64,000 nucleotides of DNA from Pedobacter sp. MR2016-24 (GTDB taxonomy: Bacteria > Bacteroidota > Bacteroidia > Sphingobacteriales > Sphingobacteriaceae), in contig NZ_JAPIVO010000004.1 of the NCBI RefSeq assembly GCF_026239655.1, forward strand, positions 62,001-126,000, written 5' to 3'. The notes under the pieces are model-generated. The model did not search any database. It saw nothing but the letters and a program-made list of their open reading frames with translations, and was not told the DNA's origin. This document shows, in pieces, positions 24,567-33,315 of the stretch. The translations under genes were made by a program, and so were the position numbers. Every line of letters starts with the position of its first letter. Position 1 is the stretch's first letter.

Positions 24567-25892
24567 TTAATTTTTATATGTAAACCATTTGATCATTTCC
24601 TTCAGGCTTGGTTTTTTACCATACATCAGGATACCTACCCGATAGATTCTTGAAGCCATCCAGACGGTACCAACGAAGCCGAGAATCAACAAGGCAATGG
24701 AGAGTGCCAATTGCCATTCGGGCACGCCGTAAGGTAACCTCACCATCATTGCAATAGGGGAGGTGAAAGGAATAATGGATAACCAAAAGGCCATACTGCC
24801 ATAAGGGTCATTCGTCACTACGCTTAGTGACAGGGAATAGCCAAGTAACAGTGGCATCATCACAGGGAACATGAATTGCTGGGTTTCTGTCTCGCTGTCG
24901 ACCGCCGAGCCGATTGCTGCGTATAATGCACTATAAAAAAGGTAACCACCAATAAAATAGAACACGAACATACTTACGATCTTAGTCACGTCCAGATTGG
25001 CAAGTGCTTTCTGTACGTTAGCAACAGGACCATTGTCTACCGCTTCTCTTATTTTTTTGCTATTGTCTTTTACCTGTGCATTTGCTGATACTTCCTTTTT
25101 GTCTTTCTCGGACAAAAACACTTTCACTACCCCGGTAGAGATTGCCGTTGTTAAGATAATCCATAGAATAAACTGCGTCAACCCCACTAATGCGATACCA
25201 ACAATTTTACCCATCATCAGCTGGAAGGGTTTCACAGAAGAAATCATTACTTCAATAATCCTGCTCGTTTTTTCTTCAATTACGCCACGCATTACCTGTA
25301 TCCCGTAAAGCATAATAAACATGAACATGAGGATACCGGCTACATAAGCAATAATAGTGCTTGCACCGGCACTTGAATCCTCCTCTTTTCCGCTTTCACC
25401 GATCTTTTTGGTATCTATACTCACTGATGATTTTAACTTGTCCAGATCTTTCTGCGCGAGGCCGCTTTCCTTCAGTTTCTGGATCCTGATCAGATCTTCT
25501 ATTCCATCTGATAACTTATTATTCAGGGTTAGTCCTGCTTGTTTGGTACCTAATATTTGTATACCCTGCGGATTATCCAGTTTAAAATCAGGCAGGTAAA
25601 GGATATAATCGAAATCGCTTCCTTTTAAGGAGGCCTTCATTTGGACTAATGACTGATCCACATAAACATAAGTATTGTTTTTTGTTGAAGACAGTCTTTC
25701 CGTTAAGGTCTTATTCTCGTTTACTACCGCGATTTTATTCACCGAACCTGAAAGACCCTGAATTGAAAAATAGATGATCAAACCATAAAAACCGGCGACA
25801 ATTAGTGGTGTGAGTAAAGTCATGATAATGAATGACTTCTTTTTTACGCGGGAAAGGTATTCTCTCTGTATAATGAGTAAGATTTTATTCAT
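24567..25892 (-). CDS. ABC transporter permease (NatB-like)
   Basis: Membrane subunit of an ABC-2 type exporter. From the ATG at 25892, 441 residues; the longer frame back to 25934 would overlap the ATPase gene and lacks support. N-terminal helix after KILLIIQREYLSRVKKKSFIIM (first part cytoplasmic), a roughly 130-residue extracytoplasmic domain, then five to six helices; the loop VMRGVIEEKTSRIIEVMISSVKP is the NatB/YhaP-family coupling-helix region. Related proteins export sodium or unknown substrates. Four bases separate it from the upstream ATPase gene, so the two form one operon and probably one transporter. Confidence 0.86.
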   Translation of the reverse strand: MNKILLIIQREYLSRVKKKSFIIMTLLTPLIVAGFYGLIIYFSIQGLSGSVNKIAVVNENKTLTERLSSTKNNTYVYVDQSLVQMKASLKGSDFDYILYLPDFKLDNPQGIQILGTKQAGLTLNNKLSDGIEDLIRIQKLKESGLAQKDLDKLKSSVSIDTKKIGESGKEEDSSAGASTIIAYVAGILMFMFIMLYGIQVMRGVIEEKTSRIIEVMISSVKPFQLMMGKIVGIALVGLTQFILWIILTTAISTGVVKVFLSEKDKKEVSANAQVKDNSKKIREAVDNGPVANVQKALANLDVTKIVSMFVFYFIGGYLFYSALYAAIGSAVDSETETQQFMFPVMMPLLLGYSLSLSVVTNDPYGSMAFWLSIIPFTSPIAMMVRLPYGVPEWQLALSIALLILGFVGTVWMASRIYRVGILMYGKKPSLKEMIKWFTYKN

Positions 25893-25896
25893 GGCT

Positions 25897-26802
25897 TTAG
25901 TTTTTTTGTTTAACCTGATCAATAAATATGTCATTCATGGTGGGAATCACTTCATCTAAACGGTGGATAGCTACTGAGGGGAGCAGGGCTGCCAACAACT
26001 GATTTGCATTCTTGTCCGGTCTAAGCTGTACTTTTAAAGTGGTTTTACCTTTTACTTCCTGCTGTTGCAGTACTTCAAAAATATCGGATGCTAATGAAGT
26101 ATCATATTGGCCTTCGTATTCTACCCGGTACGTATTATTCCGATACTGCTCCTTAATGCCCTCAACCGTTCCATCTAATATTTTCTTAGAGCGATGGATC
26201 AACGCAATGTTATCGCACAACTCTTCAACAGATTCCATACGGTGTGTAGAAAAGATAAAAGTTGATCCCTGTTTATTCAGTTCCAGAATTTCATTTTTGA
26301 TGATGTCTGCATTTACGGGGTCGAAACCAGAGAAAGGTTCGTCCAGAATAATCAGTTCAGGATTATGCAGTATCGTGGCCACAAATTGTACTTTCTGCTG
26401 CATACCCTTACTCAGGTCTTCTACTTTTTTGTTCCACCAGCTGCCCATTTCCAGCTTTTCAAACCAGTATTTGACACGCTTCGTCGCCTCTGCCGTACTT
26501 AAACCCTTTAGTCTGGCCAGATATAATACCTGCTCACCGATTTCCATCTTTTTGTATAATCCGCGTTCCTCCGGCAAGTAGCCGATTTGTGCGATGTGGT
26601 TTGCATTTAAGCGTTCCCCATTGAAAATTACTTCGCCACTGTCCGGCGCCGTAATCTGGGTAATAATTCTGATGAGGGATGTTTTTCCTGCTCCATTTGG
26701 TCCCAGAAGACCGAAAATCTTTCCTTTTTCAATCTCCAGACTCACGTCATCAAGCGCACGGTGTGCAGCATATTGCTTCACAATGTTTTTTATGATCAAC
26801 AT
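25897..26802 (-). CDS. ABC transporter ATP-binding protein (NatA-like)
   Basis: ATPase of the exporter formed with the adjacent permease. 301 residues: Walker A GLLGPNGAGKTSLIR, signature LSKGMQQKVQFVA, Walker B LIILDEPFSGFDP, H-loop FSTHRMESVEELCD. After the nucleotide-binding domain there is an additional C-terminal region of about 80 residues (DUF4162-like). The motif set and partner suggest the sodium-export-like group, but the substrate is unknown. First gene of a two-gene operon; the 175-base gap upstream contains an AT-rich imperfect inverted repeat (TTTTTAGT/ACTAAAAA, 26810-26839). Confidence 0.9.
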   Translation of the reverse strand: MLIIKNIVKQYAAHRALDDVSLEIEKGKIFGLLGPNGAGKTSLIRIITQITAPDSGEVIFNGERLNANHIAQIGYLPEERGLYKKMEIGEQVLYLARLKGLSTAEATKRVKYWFEKLEMGSWWNKKVEDLSKGMQQKVQFVATILHNPELIILDEPFSGFDPVNADIIKNEILELNKQGSTFIFSTHRMESVEELCDNIALIHRSKKILDGTVEGIKEQYRNNTYRVEYEGQYDTSLASDIFEVLQQQEVKGKTTLKVQLRPDKNANQLLAALLPSVAIHRLDEVIPTMNDIFIDQVKQKN

Positions 26803-26977
26803 AGTTTAGTTTTTAGTTTCGTTTAAGTTAGACTAAAAAACTTTAAAATGTTACAAGATGATTATGCGGCAGATTTGTTAAATAAGTAGCTTGCTTTGAT
26901 TTCGAAAAACAGCATTTCCTTATTTAAGATTTGGCTTTTAATGAAATTTACGATTAATCAATTCAATATTTTATGCA

Positions 26978-28069
26978 CTACGCTTTTGTGAATACCTGTT
27001 TGATTTTATCTATCACGCCCGTTTTTTTATTGCGCTGTTTTTCTGTGCCGATCAGAAATCCGTACGGTTGCAGTTTCGGTACATGATCACAGATAATCTT
27101 CACAATGCCAAGTAGCGGGATGGCTAAAATCATACCTGCAATTCCCCAGACCATCTCTCCGAGCACAATCACAAGAATGGTAAAGAGGGGATTGATATTT
27201 ACCTGTTCACCAACAATCAGCGGTTCCAGTATGTAAGTTTGAATAAACTGTACCAATGCATAAGTAATCAGTACACCGATAATCATTTTAGTATCGCCGC
27301 CTTGCGCCACAACAGCCAGCACGGTAATGCTTGTGCCGGTAAGATTGCCGATAAATGGAATAATCTCCAGAATACCGCATAATACCGCAAAGAAAATGGC
27401 GCTTTCTACGCCAACAATACTAAAGCCTATACCATACATTACCCAGAGCATAAAAATCATAGCCCCCAGACCACTGAGATAGTTTTGTGCCACCTTTCCA
27501 GCCTCATGAACTACATCACCTGCTGTATCTTTCTCATCTCTGGGAACAAGTTTCAGAATGAATTTTTTGATATGGGAACGGTTAGCCAGAAACAAAAACA
27601 TATAAACCAATACCAATATGGTATTCACCATAATTCCCATTACACCGCCTGCAAAGCTGGCCAGCATGCTTCCTGCGCCACCTCCGGCATCCTGTCCCTG
27701 CTGCTTAACAATTTCATCCTGCTGTTTTACGGTTACGCCTACCTGTCCGTGCAACCAGTGCTGCAGATTAGTAAACAAATTGACTACACGTTGTTTCATG
27801 CTATCCATATTTTCAGCCAGACCACTGAGCTGCCAGGAGAGCAGAAATACAATCAGCGCTATTGCGGAGATAAAAATGAGCATGCAGAATAATGAAGACA
27901 GCCCGCGACCAATGCCTTTGCTTTCAAACCAGTTACAGAGCCGGATAAATAACATGGAAAATACAGCAGCCAGTGCTACCGGAATCATAAATTCGGCTGC
28001 GAAGTATAAACCCGCGAAGACTAAAAAGAAAAATAATAAGATATAAACGCTGCGCTGAAGTTTTTCCAT
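26978..28069 (-). CDS. AI-2E family transporter (PerM-like)
   Basis: Multi-pass membrane protein of the AI-2E/PerM family; members include exporters, sodium/proton antiporters and proteins of unknown role. The start is set at the ATG at 28069 (MEKLQRSVYIL), giving 363 residues; extending upstream to 28177 would run through the dnaJ terminator hairpin. About seven helices, with the family region GILEIIPFIGNLTGTSITVLAV and ILEPLIVGEQVNINPLF, plus a periplasmic insert of about 90 residues rich in Gln/Gly between helices 3 and 4. No substrate can be inferred. Confidence 0.85.
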   Translation of the reverse strand: MEKLQRSVYILLFFFLVFAGLYFAAEFMIPVALAAVFSMLFIRLCNWFESKGIGRGLSSLFCMLIFISAIALIVFLLSWQLSGLAENMDSMKQRVVNLFTNLQHWLHGQVGVTVKQQDEIVKQQGQDAGGGAGSMLASFAGGVMGIMVNTILVLVYMFLFLANRSHIKKFILKLVPRDEKDTAGDVVHEAGKVAQNYLSGLGAMIFMLWVMYGIGFSIVGVESAIFFAVLCGILEIIPFIGNLTGTSITVLAVVAQGGDTKMIIGVLITYALVQFIQTYILEPLIVGEQVNINPLFTILVIVLGEMVWGIAGMILAIPLLGIVKIICDHVPKLQPYGFLIGTEKQRNKKTGVIDKIKQVFTKA

Positions 28070-28124
28070 ATGATAACCACAATAACAGTCCCGCAGGCTT
28101 AAAGTTTGAAATTGACAAATAAAC

Positions 28125-28165
28125 AAAAAGGCCATCTTCCATTTTCTATGGAGACGGCCTTTTCT
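28125..28165 (-). terminator. Terminator of grpE-dnaJ
   Basis: On the minus strand an imperfect hairpin (AAAAGGCC / GGCCTTTT outer stem with an inner ATGGA-type stem and one bulge) is followed by a T-rich stretch, TTTTTGTTTATT, about 20 bases after the dnaJ stop. Confidence 0.7.
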
Positions 28166-28182
28166 AAAATTAATCAATAGAA

Positions 28183-29361
28183 TTATTCAAAATATTCTTT
28201 CATCTTCTCGAAGAAGCTTTTGTCATTTTTACCTGGCTGAGGTTTGAAGTTTGGTGATTCTCTCAGTTTTTCCAGCATGCTGCGTTCTTCGCTGCTTAAT
28301 GCTTTTGGTGTCCAGATGTTCACATGGATGATCTGGTCTCCACGGTGGTAAGAATTTACTTCAGGAATACCTTTACCTTTTAAGCGTAACAATTTGCCGC
28401 TTTGTGTACCGGGTTCAATCTTGATCTTAGCTTTACCATCAATGGTCGGAACTTCAGCACTATAACCTAAAGCAGCATCAATGATACTCAAATGTAAATC
28501 GTAAACTACATTATTACCTTCACGTTTCAGAGATTCATGCGGCATTTCTTCAATCAGGATGATCAGATCTCCGGGAATGCCACCATTTGGTGCTGCATTA
28601 CCTTTGCCGCTCATACTTAACTGCATACCGTCACTTACACCAGCAGGGATGTTAATCGTGATCGTTTCCTCACCGCGAACGGTGCCTTCACCATGACATG
28701 AATTACATTTAGAAGTGATTTGTGAGCCAGAGCCATTACAGGTAGGACAAGTAGATGTGGTTTGCATCTGCCCAAGTATCGTATTGGTTACTCTGCGTAC
28801 AGCACCACTTCCACCACAGGTTTTACATGTGCTGATAGAAGAACTGTCTTTAGCTCCTGAACCATCACAGGTTTTACATACTACCTGTTTGTTTACTTTT
28901 ATTTTTTTCTCCGCACCATGTGCGATTTCTTCTAAGGTGAGTTTAACCTTAATGCGCAGGTTGGAACCCTTGGATACCCGTCTGCCGCCACCACCACGTG
29001 ATTGCTGGCCGCCAAAAAAGCTGTCGAAAGGACTTCCGCCACCTCCGCCGCCTCCAAAGATATCGCCAAACTGGCTGAATATATCTTCCATATTCATGCC
29101 ACCGCCGCCGTATCCGCCGCCACCGCCTGATGCACCACCAACACCAGCATGACCATAATGATCATAACGTTGTTTTTTCTCAGGATTACTTAAAATTTCA
29201 TAAGCTTCAGCAGCCTCCTTAAATTTATCCTCAGCAGTATGGTCATCCGGATTTTTATCCGGGTGGTATTTAATGGCAAGTTTCCTGTAAGCTTTCTTGA
29301 TTTCCTCAGCTGAAGAACTCTTGCTTACACCAAGCACATCGTAAAAATCTCTTTTGCTCAT
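28183..29361 (-). CDS. dnaJ: Chaperone protein DnaJ
   Basis: Hsp40 cochaperone that stimulates DnaK and delivers unfolded substrates. 392 residues, full length: J domain with [16 protein letters not shown] (HPD loop near residue 32), a Gly-rich linker (about 72-135), four zinc repeats CxxCxGxG ([32 protein letters not shown]), and C-terminal substrate domains. The glycine-rich segment is unusually long and repetitive. grpE ends 2 bases upstream, so the pair is a tight operon; dnaK is not in the window. Confidence 0.97.
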   Translation of the reverse strand: MSKRDFYDVLGVSKSSSAEEIKKAYRKLAIKYHPDKNPDDHTAEDKFKEAAEAYEILSNPEKKQRYDHYGHAGVGGASGGGGGYGGGGMNMEDIFSQFGDIFGGGGGGGSPFDSFFGGQQSRGGGGRRVSKGSNLRIKVKLTLEEIAHGAEKKIKVNKQVVCKTCDGSGAKDSSSISTCKTCGGSGAVRRVTNTILGQMQTTSTCPTCNGSGSQITSKCNSCHGEGTVRGEETITINIPAGVSDGMQLSMSGKGNAAPNGGIPGDLIILIEEMPHESLKREGNNVVYDLHLSIIDAALGYSAEVPTIDGKAKIKIEPGTQSGKLLRLKGKGIPEVNSYHRGDQIIHVNIWTPKALSSEERSMLEKLRESPNFKPQPGKNDKSFFEKMKEYFE

Positions 29362-29363
29362 AA

Positions 29364-29948
29364 TTAACTACCCACTACAACTTTTGCAAAGCGTATCACT
29401 TTATCATTTAAAGTATACCCTTTTTCTAATTCATCGATAACTTTCCCTTTCATCTCTTCATTCGGAGCAGGAACTTTAGTTATTGCCTCATGAAGATCAG
29501 TATCAAAAACAGTACTGATACTTTCCATTTCTTTTAATCCTTTCTGAACTAAAATGCTTTTCAGCTTCGAATGTACTAACTGAATACCTTCGCGGATTGC
29601 ACTGATATCAACAGCATTCTCAGTTGCTTTATTTGCACGGTCAAAATCATCTAATACCGGAAGCATCGAAACGATTACATCTTTACCGGCAGTTTGTAAT
29701 AACTCTACACGTTCTTTTTGGGTACGACGTTTAAAATTGTCAAACTCTGCAAAAAGACGCAGGTATTTATCATTCAGCGCTGCATTTTCCAGCTTTAACT
29801 TCTCTTCTTCGGAGATTTCCACTACAGGCTCAGCTGCACTTTCTTCATTTGCTGTGTTTTCTTCAGCAGTTTGTCCGGTTAACTGCTCTTCAGCTGTGTT
29901 TTCCGTTGTCGTATTTTCTGTATCGTTAGGTTTCTTCTTGCTAAACAT
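29364..29948 (-). CDS. grpE: Nucleotide exchange factor GrpE
   Basis: Releases ADP from DnaK as part of the Hsp70 cycle. 194 residues: a disordered acidic N-terminus (Thr/Glu/Asn-rich, to about residue 48), a long coiled coil ([21 protein letters not shown]...), and the beta-domain with [20 protein letters not shown] residues (here [19 protein letters not shown]) and the end [11 protein letters not shown]. First gene of the grpE-dnaJ operon. Upstream, TTTTG and TACTTTAC boxes stand 19 bases apart, a weak promoter candidate with good spacing. No CIRCE inverted repeat is seen. Confidence 0.95.
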   Translation of the reverse strand: MFSKKKPNDTENTTTENTAEEQLTGQTAEENTANEESAAEPVVEISEEEKLKLENAALNDKYLRLFAEFDNFKRRTQKERVELLQTAGKDVIVSMLPVLDDFDRANKATENAVDISAIREGIQLVHSKLKSILVQKGLKEMESISTVFDTDLHEAITKVPAPNEEMKGKVIDELEKGYTLNDKVIRFAKVVVGS

Positions 29949-30000
29949 GGTAAAGTAGAATTTTGGGAGTGGAACTCAAAAGTTTTGCCAATGAAATATA

Positions 30001-30049
30001 TCAGCCATGCTGTCAGTAATGTTTGAACATCACTGTACAGAATGGCTGA
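30001..30049. repeat. 49-bp imperfect palindrome between ftsE and grpE
   Basis: TCAGCCAT (30001-30008) pairs with ATGGCTGA (30042-30049); inside, CTGT pairs with ACAG, then CAGT with ACTG and ATGTT with AACAT, leaving a minimal loop and few unpaired bases. In the ftsE direction (minus) the following bases are TATATTTC, a weak T tail. It could be the ftsE terminator or a structured grpE upstream element. Confidence 0.55.
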
Positions 30050-30068
30050 AAAGGAATTTTTTGTCAGA

Positions 30069-30752
30069 TTAGTTTATTGTAGCATCCTGATGTACGATGC
30101 CGCCTTCGCATTTGATAATTCTTGAAGGTAAGGTGCGGATAATATGATAATCATGGGTAGCCATCAGCACTGCAGTGCCACTCTGACTAATTTGTTTTAA
30201 TAAAAGTACAATCTCTTCAGAAGTATCAGGATCCAGGTTTCCTGTAGGCTCATCAGCAAGAATAATCTCCGGATTATTCAGCAGAGAACGGGCAATAACC
30301 ACACGCTGTTGCTCTCCGCCGGAAAGTTCATGCGGCATTTTTCTGATTTTTGAACGCAGGCCTACTTTCTCCAGCACATCTTTAATCCGTTCCTGAATCA
30401 GATTCTGATCTTTCCAGCCAGTAGCTTTCAATACAAAATCAAGGTTCTTTTCTACTGTCCGGTCAGACAACAACTGGAAATCCTGGAATACAATGCCCAG
30501 TTTTCTGCGTAAATAAGGAACGTCCTTATCGGCCAGCTTTTTCAGATCGAAACCAGCAATCAATCCATCACCGTTGCCGATATGGAGATCACCATAAATG
30601 ATTTTCAGCAGACTGCTTTTTCCGGATCCGGTCTGGCCAATTAAAAACACAAATTCGCCTTTATCTATACTCAGGTTAACATTTGATAATACCAGGTGTT
30701 TTTGTTGAAAAACATCTACATTTTTTAAATTGATAACTGCGTTTCCTGTCAT
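30069..30752 (-). CDS. ftsE: Cell division ATP-binding protein FtsE
   Basis: ATPase partner of FtsX, which couples the divisome to cell-wall hydrolases. 227 residues: Walker [14 protein letters not shown]-loop [17 protein letters not shown], signature [15 protein letters not shown], Walker [13 protein letters not shown] and H-loop ATHDYHI. These features and length are typical for FtsE, though closely related ATPases (LolD/MacB) have similar motifs; the [13 protein letters not shown] segment favours FtsE. ftsX is not adjacent. A 70-residue gene precedes it by 3 bases. Confidence 0.85.
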   Translation of the reverse strand: MTGNAVINLKNVDVFQQKHLVLSNVNLSIDKGEFVFLIGQTGSGKSSLLKIIYGDLHIGNGDGLIAGFDLKKLADKDVPYLRRKLGIVFQDFQLLSDRTVEKNLDFVLKATGWKDQNLIQERIKDVLEKVGLRSKIRKMPHELSGGEQQRVVIARSLLNNPEIILADEPTGNLDPDTSEEIVLLLKQISQSGTAVLMATHDYHIIRTLPSRIIKCEGGIVHQDATIN

Positions 30753-30755
30753 TTC

Positions 30756-30968
30756 TTAAATATCTAATTTTGCAATTTGACCAAAAGGGAGGTCCTTAAC
30801 AATATCCATAATATAAGGCAGTTTATCCGCCAGACCTAATTTATCTAGTGATTTATCAGGTCGGTCTACCCTAAAATAAGCCAGTAAAGTGAATTTATCA
30901 TCCCTTAACTGAACATAATCGGGTATTTTAGCGATGCCTTTTACTTTGATTACATACATTTCGCTCAA
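30756..30968 (-). CDS. Conserved small protein upstream of ftsE, 70 aa
   Basis: Unrecognised 70-residue soluble protein, start at 30968 or at an internal ATG (30959, MYVIKVKG). It reads as a small alpha/beta fold: strand MYVIKVKGIAKIPDYVQLRDD, strand FTLLAYFRVDRP, then helix KLPYIMDIVKDLPFGQ. It lies 3 bases ahead of ftsE on the same strand, so it is presumably translated with it. Hydrophobic/charged alternation and tight spacing support it as a true gene; no function is suggested. Confidence 0.6.
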   Translation of the reverse strand: MSEMYVIKVKGIAKIPDYVQLRDDKFTLLAYFRVDRPDKSLDKLGLADKLPYIMDIVKDLPFGQIAKLDI

Positions 30969-31031
30969 AAATAGTGTTTCAGATTGAGAAAATAAGAACA
31001 GATAGCATAAAGATCGTATTCGTCATGTGCC

Positions 31032-32051
31032 TTAAAGCTGATTCAGAAATGCAATCGTATCTACATTATCTGCATAGTCCCATAAACGGGGATGCTGACT
31101 ATCGCCAAATGCGACTGTTCCGGTGCCCGGTGAAATAGCGGTATGCGTAACCACACACTGGATGTTTTCTTTCCCCGCTGAAAGCTCAGCACTCAGGTCA
31201 TTCAAATCACTATAATACTCAAAGTATACTACTGAAAGCGGCGATGATAGTCCTTTGTCTTCTTTTAATAGCAGGAATCCATTATCAAAATGCTGAATCA
31301 GGTTGACCAGGTAAATTGACTTGTTATAGTCGTAATTATTATTGTATTTAAAATGGTTGTTGACAGGATGGAACTGCTCTAGAGGCTTAAAGAATTTTTC
31401 GATTTCATAACCTTCGGGAAGATAAATTTTGGATACATTTCTGCATCCCAGTCCAAAATAATCGAATATATCATGTCCCAGTAGCCTGATTTCCGCTTCG
31501 GTTTCTTTGCCATCCAGAACAGCCACACTGTTTCTGTTCTTTCTGATAATGTTAGGGCCCTTACCAAAATAATAATCAAAATATCTGGAGGTATTGTTAC
31601 TGCCCGTAGCTATGATCGCATCAAAGTCCTTCAATCGTTCAATGTAAACGATACGGTCGGTCAGCAGTGGCTCATAGGATGTAAGTTCTTTCAGTAAAGC
31701 TGGTAAAAGCTGATCATCCGATGAAGATAATTTGATCAGCGCCGTGTTGCCGGTCGCAAGGACCGAAATTACATCATGAAAACCTACCAACGGAATATTT
31801 CCGGCTAATATTAATCCTATTTTTTTTGGTGCATCTGCAACAATAATATCCTCAAACCATTTTTCTAACGCAGGCTGATTTAACATTCCTTTTAACGCAG
31901 ATAAAGCTTTTTTGACTTCCTCCAGGGTAAACCAGGCATTGTGGTTTGGGGCTGATTCAATTATATTGGTAAATTCAGGGCTGGGCTGATCCAGAAATTC
32001 ACTTAGTTTACGGAATGCAATAATTAATTTTTCAGCAGTAAGGATTGGCAT
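31032..32051 (-). CDS. Acyl-CoA reductase, LuxC-like
   Basis: Member of the LuxC-type acyl-CoA reductase family, within the aldehyde dehydrogenase superfamily, which reduces activated acyl groups to aldehydes with NADPH. 339 residues from the ATG at 32051 (a TTG at 32057 would add two). Landmarks: PKKIGLILAGNIPLVGFHDVI, KLSSSDDQLLP, IIATGSNNTSRYFDYYFG and DYFGLGCRNVSKIYLP, whose cysteine is the likely acyl-accepting nucleophile. The natural acyl donor in Bacteroidota is unknown. It diverges from a ferredoxin gene across 77 bases; the pairing may be functional, as electron carrier or in the same fatty-acid-derived pathway. Confidence 0.82.
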   Translation of the reverse strand: MPILTAEKLIIAFRKLSEFLDQPSPEFTNIIESAPNHNAWFTLEEVKKALSALKGMLNQPALEKWFEDIIVADAPKKIGLILAGNIPLVGFHDVISVLATGNTALIKLSSSDDQLLPALLKELTSYEPLLTDRIVYIERLKDFDAIIATGSNNTSRYFDYYFGKGPNIIRKNRNSVAVLDGKETEAEIRLLGHDIFDYFGLGCRNVSKIYLPEGYEIEKFFKPLEQFHPVNNHFKYNNNYDYNKSIYLVNLIQHFDNGFLLLKEDKGLSSPLSVVYFEYYSDLNDLSAELSAGKENIQCVVTHTAISPGTGTVAFGDSQHPRLWDYADNVDTIAFLNQL

Positions 32052-32079
32052 ATTCAAGGCAATTTTAAAGTATAAATGT

Positions 32080-32087
32080 TATATTTG
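32080..32087 (+). promoter_or_regulatory. Candidate -7 box of the ferredoxin gene
   Basis: TATATTTG followed by C matches TAnnTTTG; the ATG is 41 bases downstream. The opposite strand of the same spacer carries TATACTTTA-type sequence possibly serving the divergent reductase gene. Confidence 0.5.
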
Positions 32088-32128
32088 CAGCAGCAAAGGT
32101 AACTTTAGCAATAGATTTATACGAAGAC

Positions 32129-32479
32129 ATGGCTATTAAAATAACAGACGAATGTATTAACTGCGGAGCATGTGAGCCTGAATGCCCTAATAATGCTATT
32201 TATGACGCAGGCACAGCCTGGAGATTTTCTGATGGTACTAACCTAAATGGTATTATCGACTTTGGTGATCAGGAGGTTGATGCGGGTGCTGCACAGGAAG
32301 CAGGATCAGATGAAGTATATTATATCGTTTCTGATAAATGTACGGAATGTAAAGGTTTTCACGACGAACCTCAATGTGCTGCGGTTTGTCCGGTAGATTG
32401 TTGTGTGGATGATGAAGATATCCGTGAAACGGAAGAAGAACTATTGAAGAAAAAAGCCTGGTTACACCAGGAAGGCTAG
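32129..32479 (+). CDS. 4Fe-4S dicluster ferredoxin
   Basis: Small electron carrier of 116 residues. First cluster motif CINCGACEPECPNNAIY (CxxCxxCxxxCP), second motif starts CTECKGFHDEPQCAAVCPVDCC with a short insertion between cysteines, as in the bacterial-type ferredoxins with an extended second motif (YfhL/Alvin type). The C-terminus is acidic-to-basic helical (EEELLKKKAWLHQEG). It diverges from the LuxC-like reductase and ends at a near-perfect 17-bp terminator shared with the convergent stress-protein gene. Confidence 0.92.
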   Translation: MAIKITDECINCGACEPECPNNAIYDAGTAWRFSDGTNLNGIIDFGDQEVDAGAAQEAGSDEVYYIVSDKCTECKGFHDEPQCAAVCPVDCCVDDEDIRETEEELLKKKAWLHQEG

Positions 32480-32493
32480 TCCTTAATCATATG

Positions 32494-32532
32494 ATAACAA
32501 AAAAGGACGCAACTAGCGTCCTTTTTTGTTAT
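32494..32532. terminator. Bidirectional terminator between ferredoxin and universal stress protein genes
   Basis: Perfect 17-base arms: ATAACAAAAAAGGACGC (32494-32510) and GCGTCCTTTTTTGTTAT (32516-32532), five-base loop AACTA. The A and T runs on each side give a T-rich tail in both directions. Confidence 0.9.
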
Positions 32533-32540
32533 CTGAGTTT

Positions 32541-32990
32541 TTATATATCTGCTTTATTGGGAATGATCAATACCGGGCAGGCCGATTTTCTGGCTACATG
32601 CTCTGCTACGCTGCCCATTAAAAAATGATACAGGCCTGTGCGTCCGTAAGTACCGATGACAATAAGGTCGGAACCCCATTCATCTGACTGTTTAATAATT
32701 CCATGGGCTGCACTGTCAATCACACTCAGGTATGTTGTTGCAACACCCTGACCGTAAGTGGTCTCTATTTCTTTTAATAAAAGGTGGCTGTTTTCTTCAC
32801 TATTGTCATAAGTTTCCAGAAAGACCGGTGCCAGTGTAAGGTCCTGGTTCATGGTTGCCGGAACAGGCTCTATAATGTTGACAAGGGCAACTTCTGCACC
32901 AAATGTCTTAGCCAGTTCATAGCCGGTCTTCGCTGCTTTTTCCGAGCAGGTACTGTTGTCGACCGCTATTAAAATTTTCCTGAGATTCAT
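32541..32990 (-). CDS. Universal stress protein (UspA family)
   Basis: Cytoplasmic stress protein with the HUP alpha/beta fold. The start is placed at the ATG at 32990 (MNLRKILIAVDNST), giving 149 residues; a longer frame to 33038 adds sequence unlike the family. Nucleotide-binding signature near the end: VIGTYGRTGLYHFLMGSVAEH (G-2x-G-9x-G-S/T type), followed by KSACPVLIIP. ATP-binding is therefore likely. Single domain, likely dimer. The 325 bases upstream contain no other gene but have a TTTGATAG/CTATCAAA inverted repeat (33007-33039) in the presumed 5' leader. Confidence 0.88.
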   Translation of the reverse strand: MNLRKILIAVDNSTCSEKAAKTGYELAKTFGAEVALVNIIEPVPATMNQDLTLAPVFLETYDNSEENSHLLLKEIETTYGQGVATTYLSVIDSAAHGIIKQSDEWGSDLIVIGTYGRTGLYHFLMGSVAEHVARKSACPVLIIPNKADI

Positions 32991-33315
32991 AACCAACGAA
33001 ATTAAGTTTGATAGGTTTATAACAGTTTTCGCTATCAAAATGTTTCAGTATGTATGATGGAGACGTATAGGTCTGCCTGGGGAGGAGTGCTGATAAGTTC
33101 ATGCTCCATGCATCGTAATTCCATGCTGAGTCCATGCTTTTGTATACATCTTCTGATTGGATTCACCATATAGCTATCAGGCAATAATCATGAAGCTATG
33201 ATAACGACTCCCGGAGCCAACCTCTGTTGCTCTCAGATCTTTCAGTTTAAAAATTAAACTATAAATAGCCAATTTACAGAACAGGATGTTTATTTTTATA
33301 GACGAATATTTACTT
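32991..33315. other. Intergenic region between divergent genes, repeats only
   Basis: No gene is supported here. It holds the inverted repeat TTTGATAG (33007-33014) / CTATCAAA (33032-33039) near the stress-protein gene and three CCATGC direct repeats at 33106, 33121 and 33132. Several short frames exist but show no family resemblance. It must contain promoters for both the stress protein (minus) and the NlpC/P60 gene (plus). Confidence 0.5.

Noticed and set aside
25893..25934. Upstream start of the NatB-like permease
   Set aside because: It would overlap the ATPase gene by about 38 bases; the ATG at 25892 gives a normal N-terminus with a 4-base gap.
27485..28046. Two open frames antisense to the AI-2E gene
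   Set aside because: They are shadow frames of the real membrane-protein gene, with unlikely composition (many Cys/His/Pro).
28070..28177. Upstream start for the AI-2E family gene
   Set aside because: The extension passes through the dnaJ terminator hairpin and ends 5 bases from the dnaJ stop; the family N-terminus fits the ATG at 28069.
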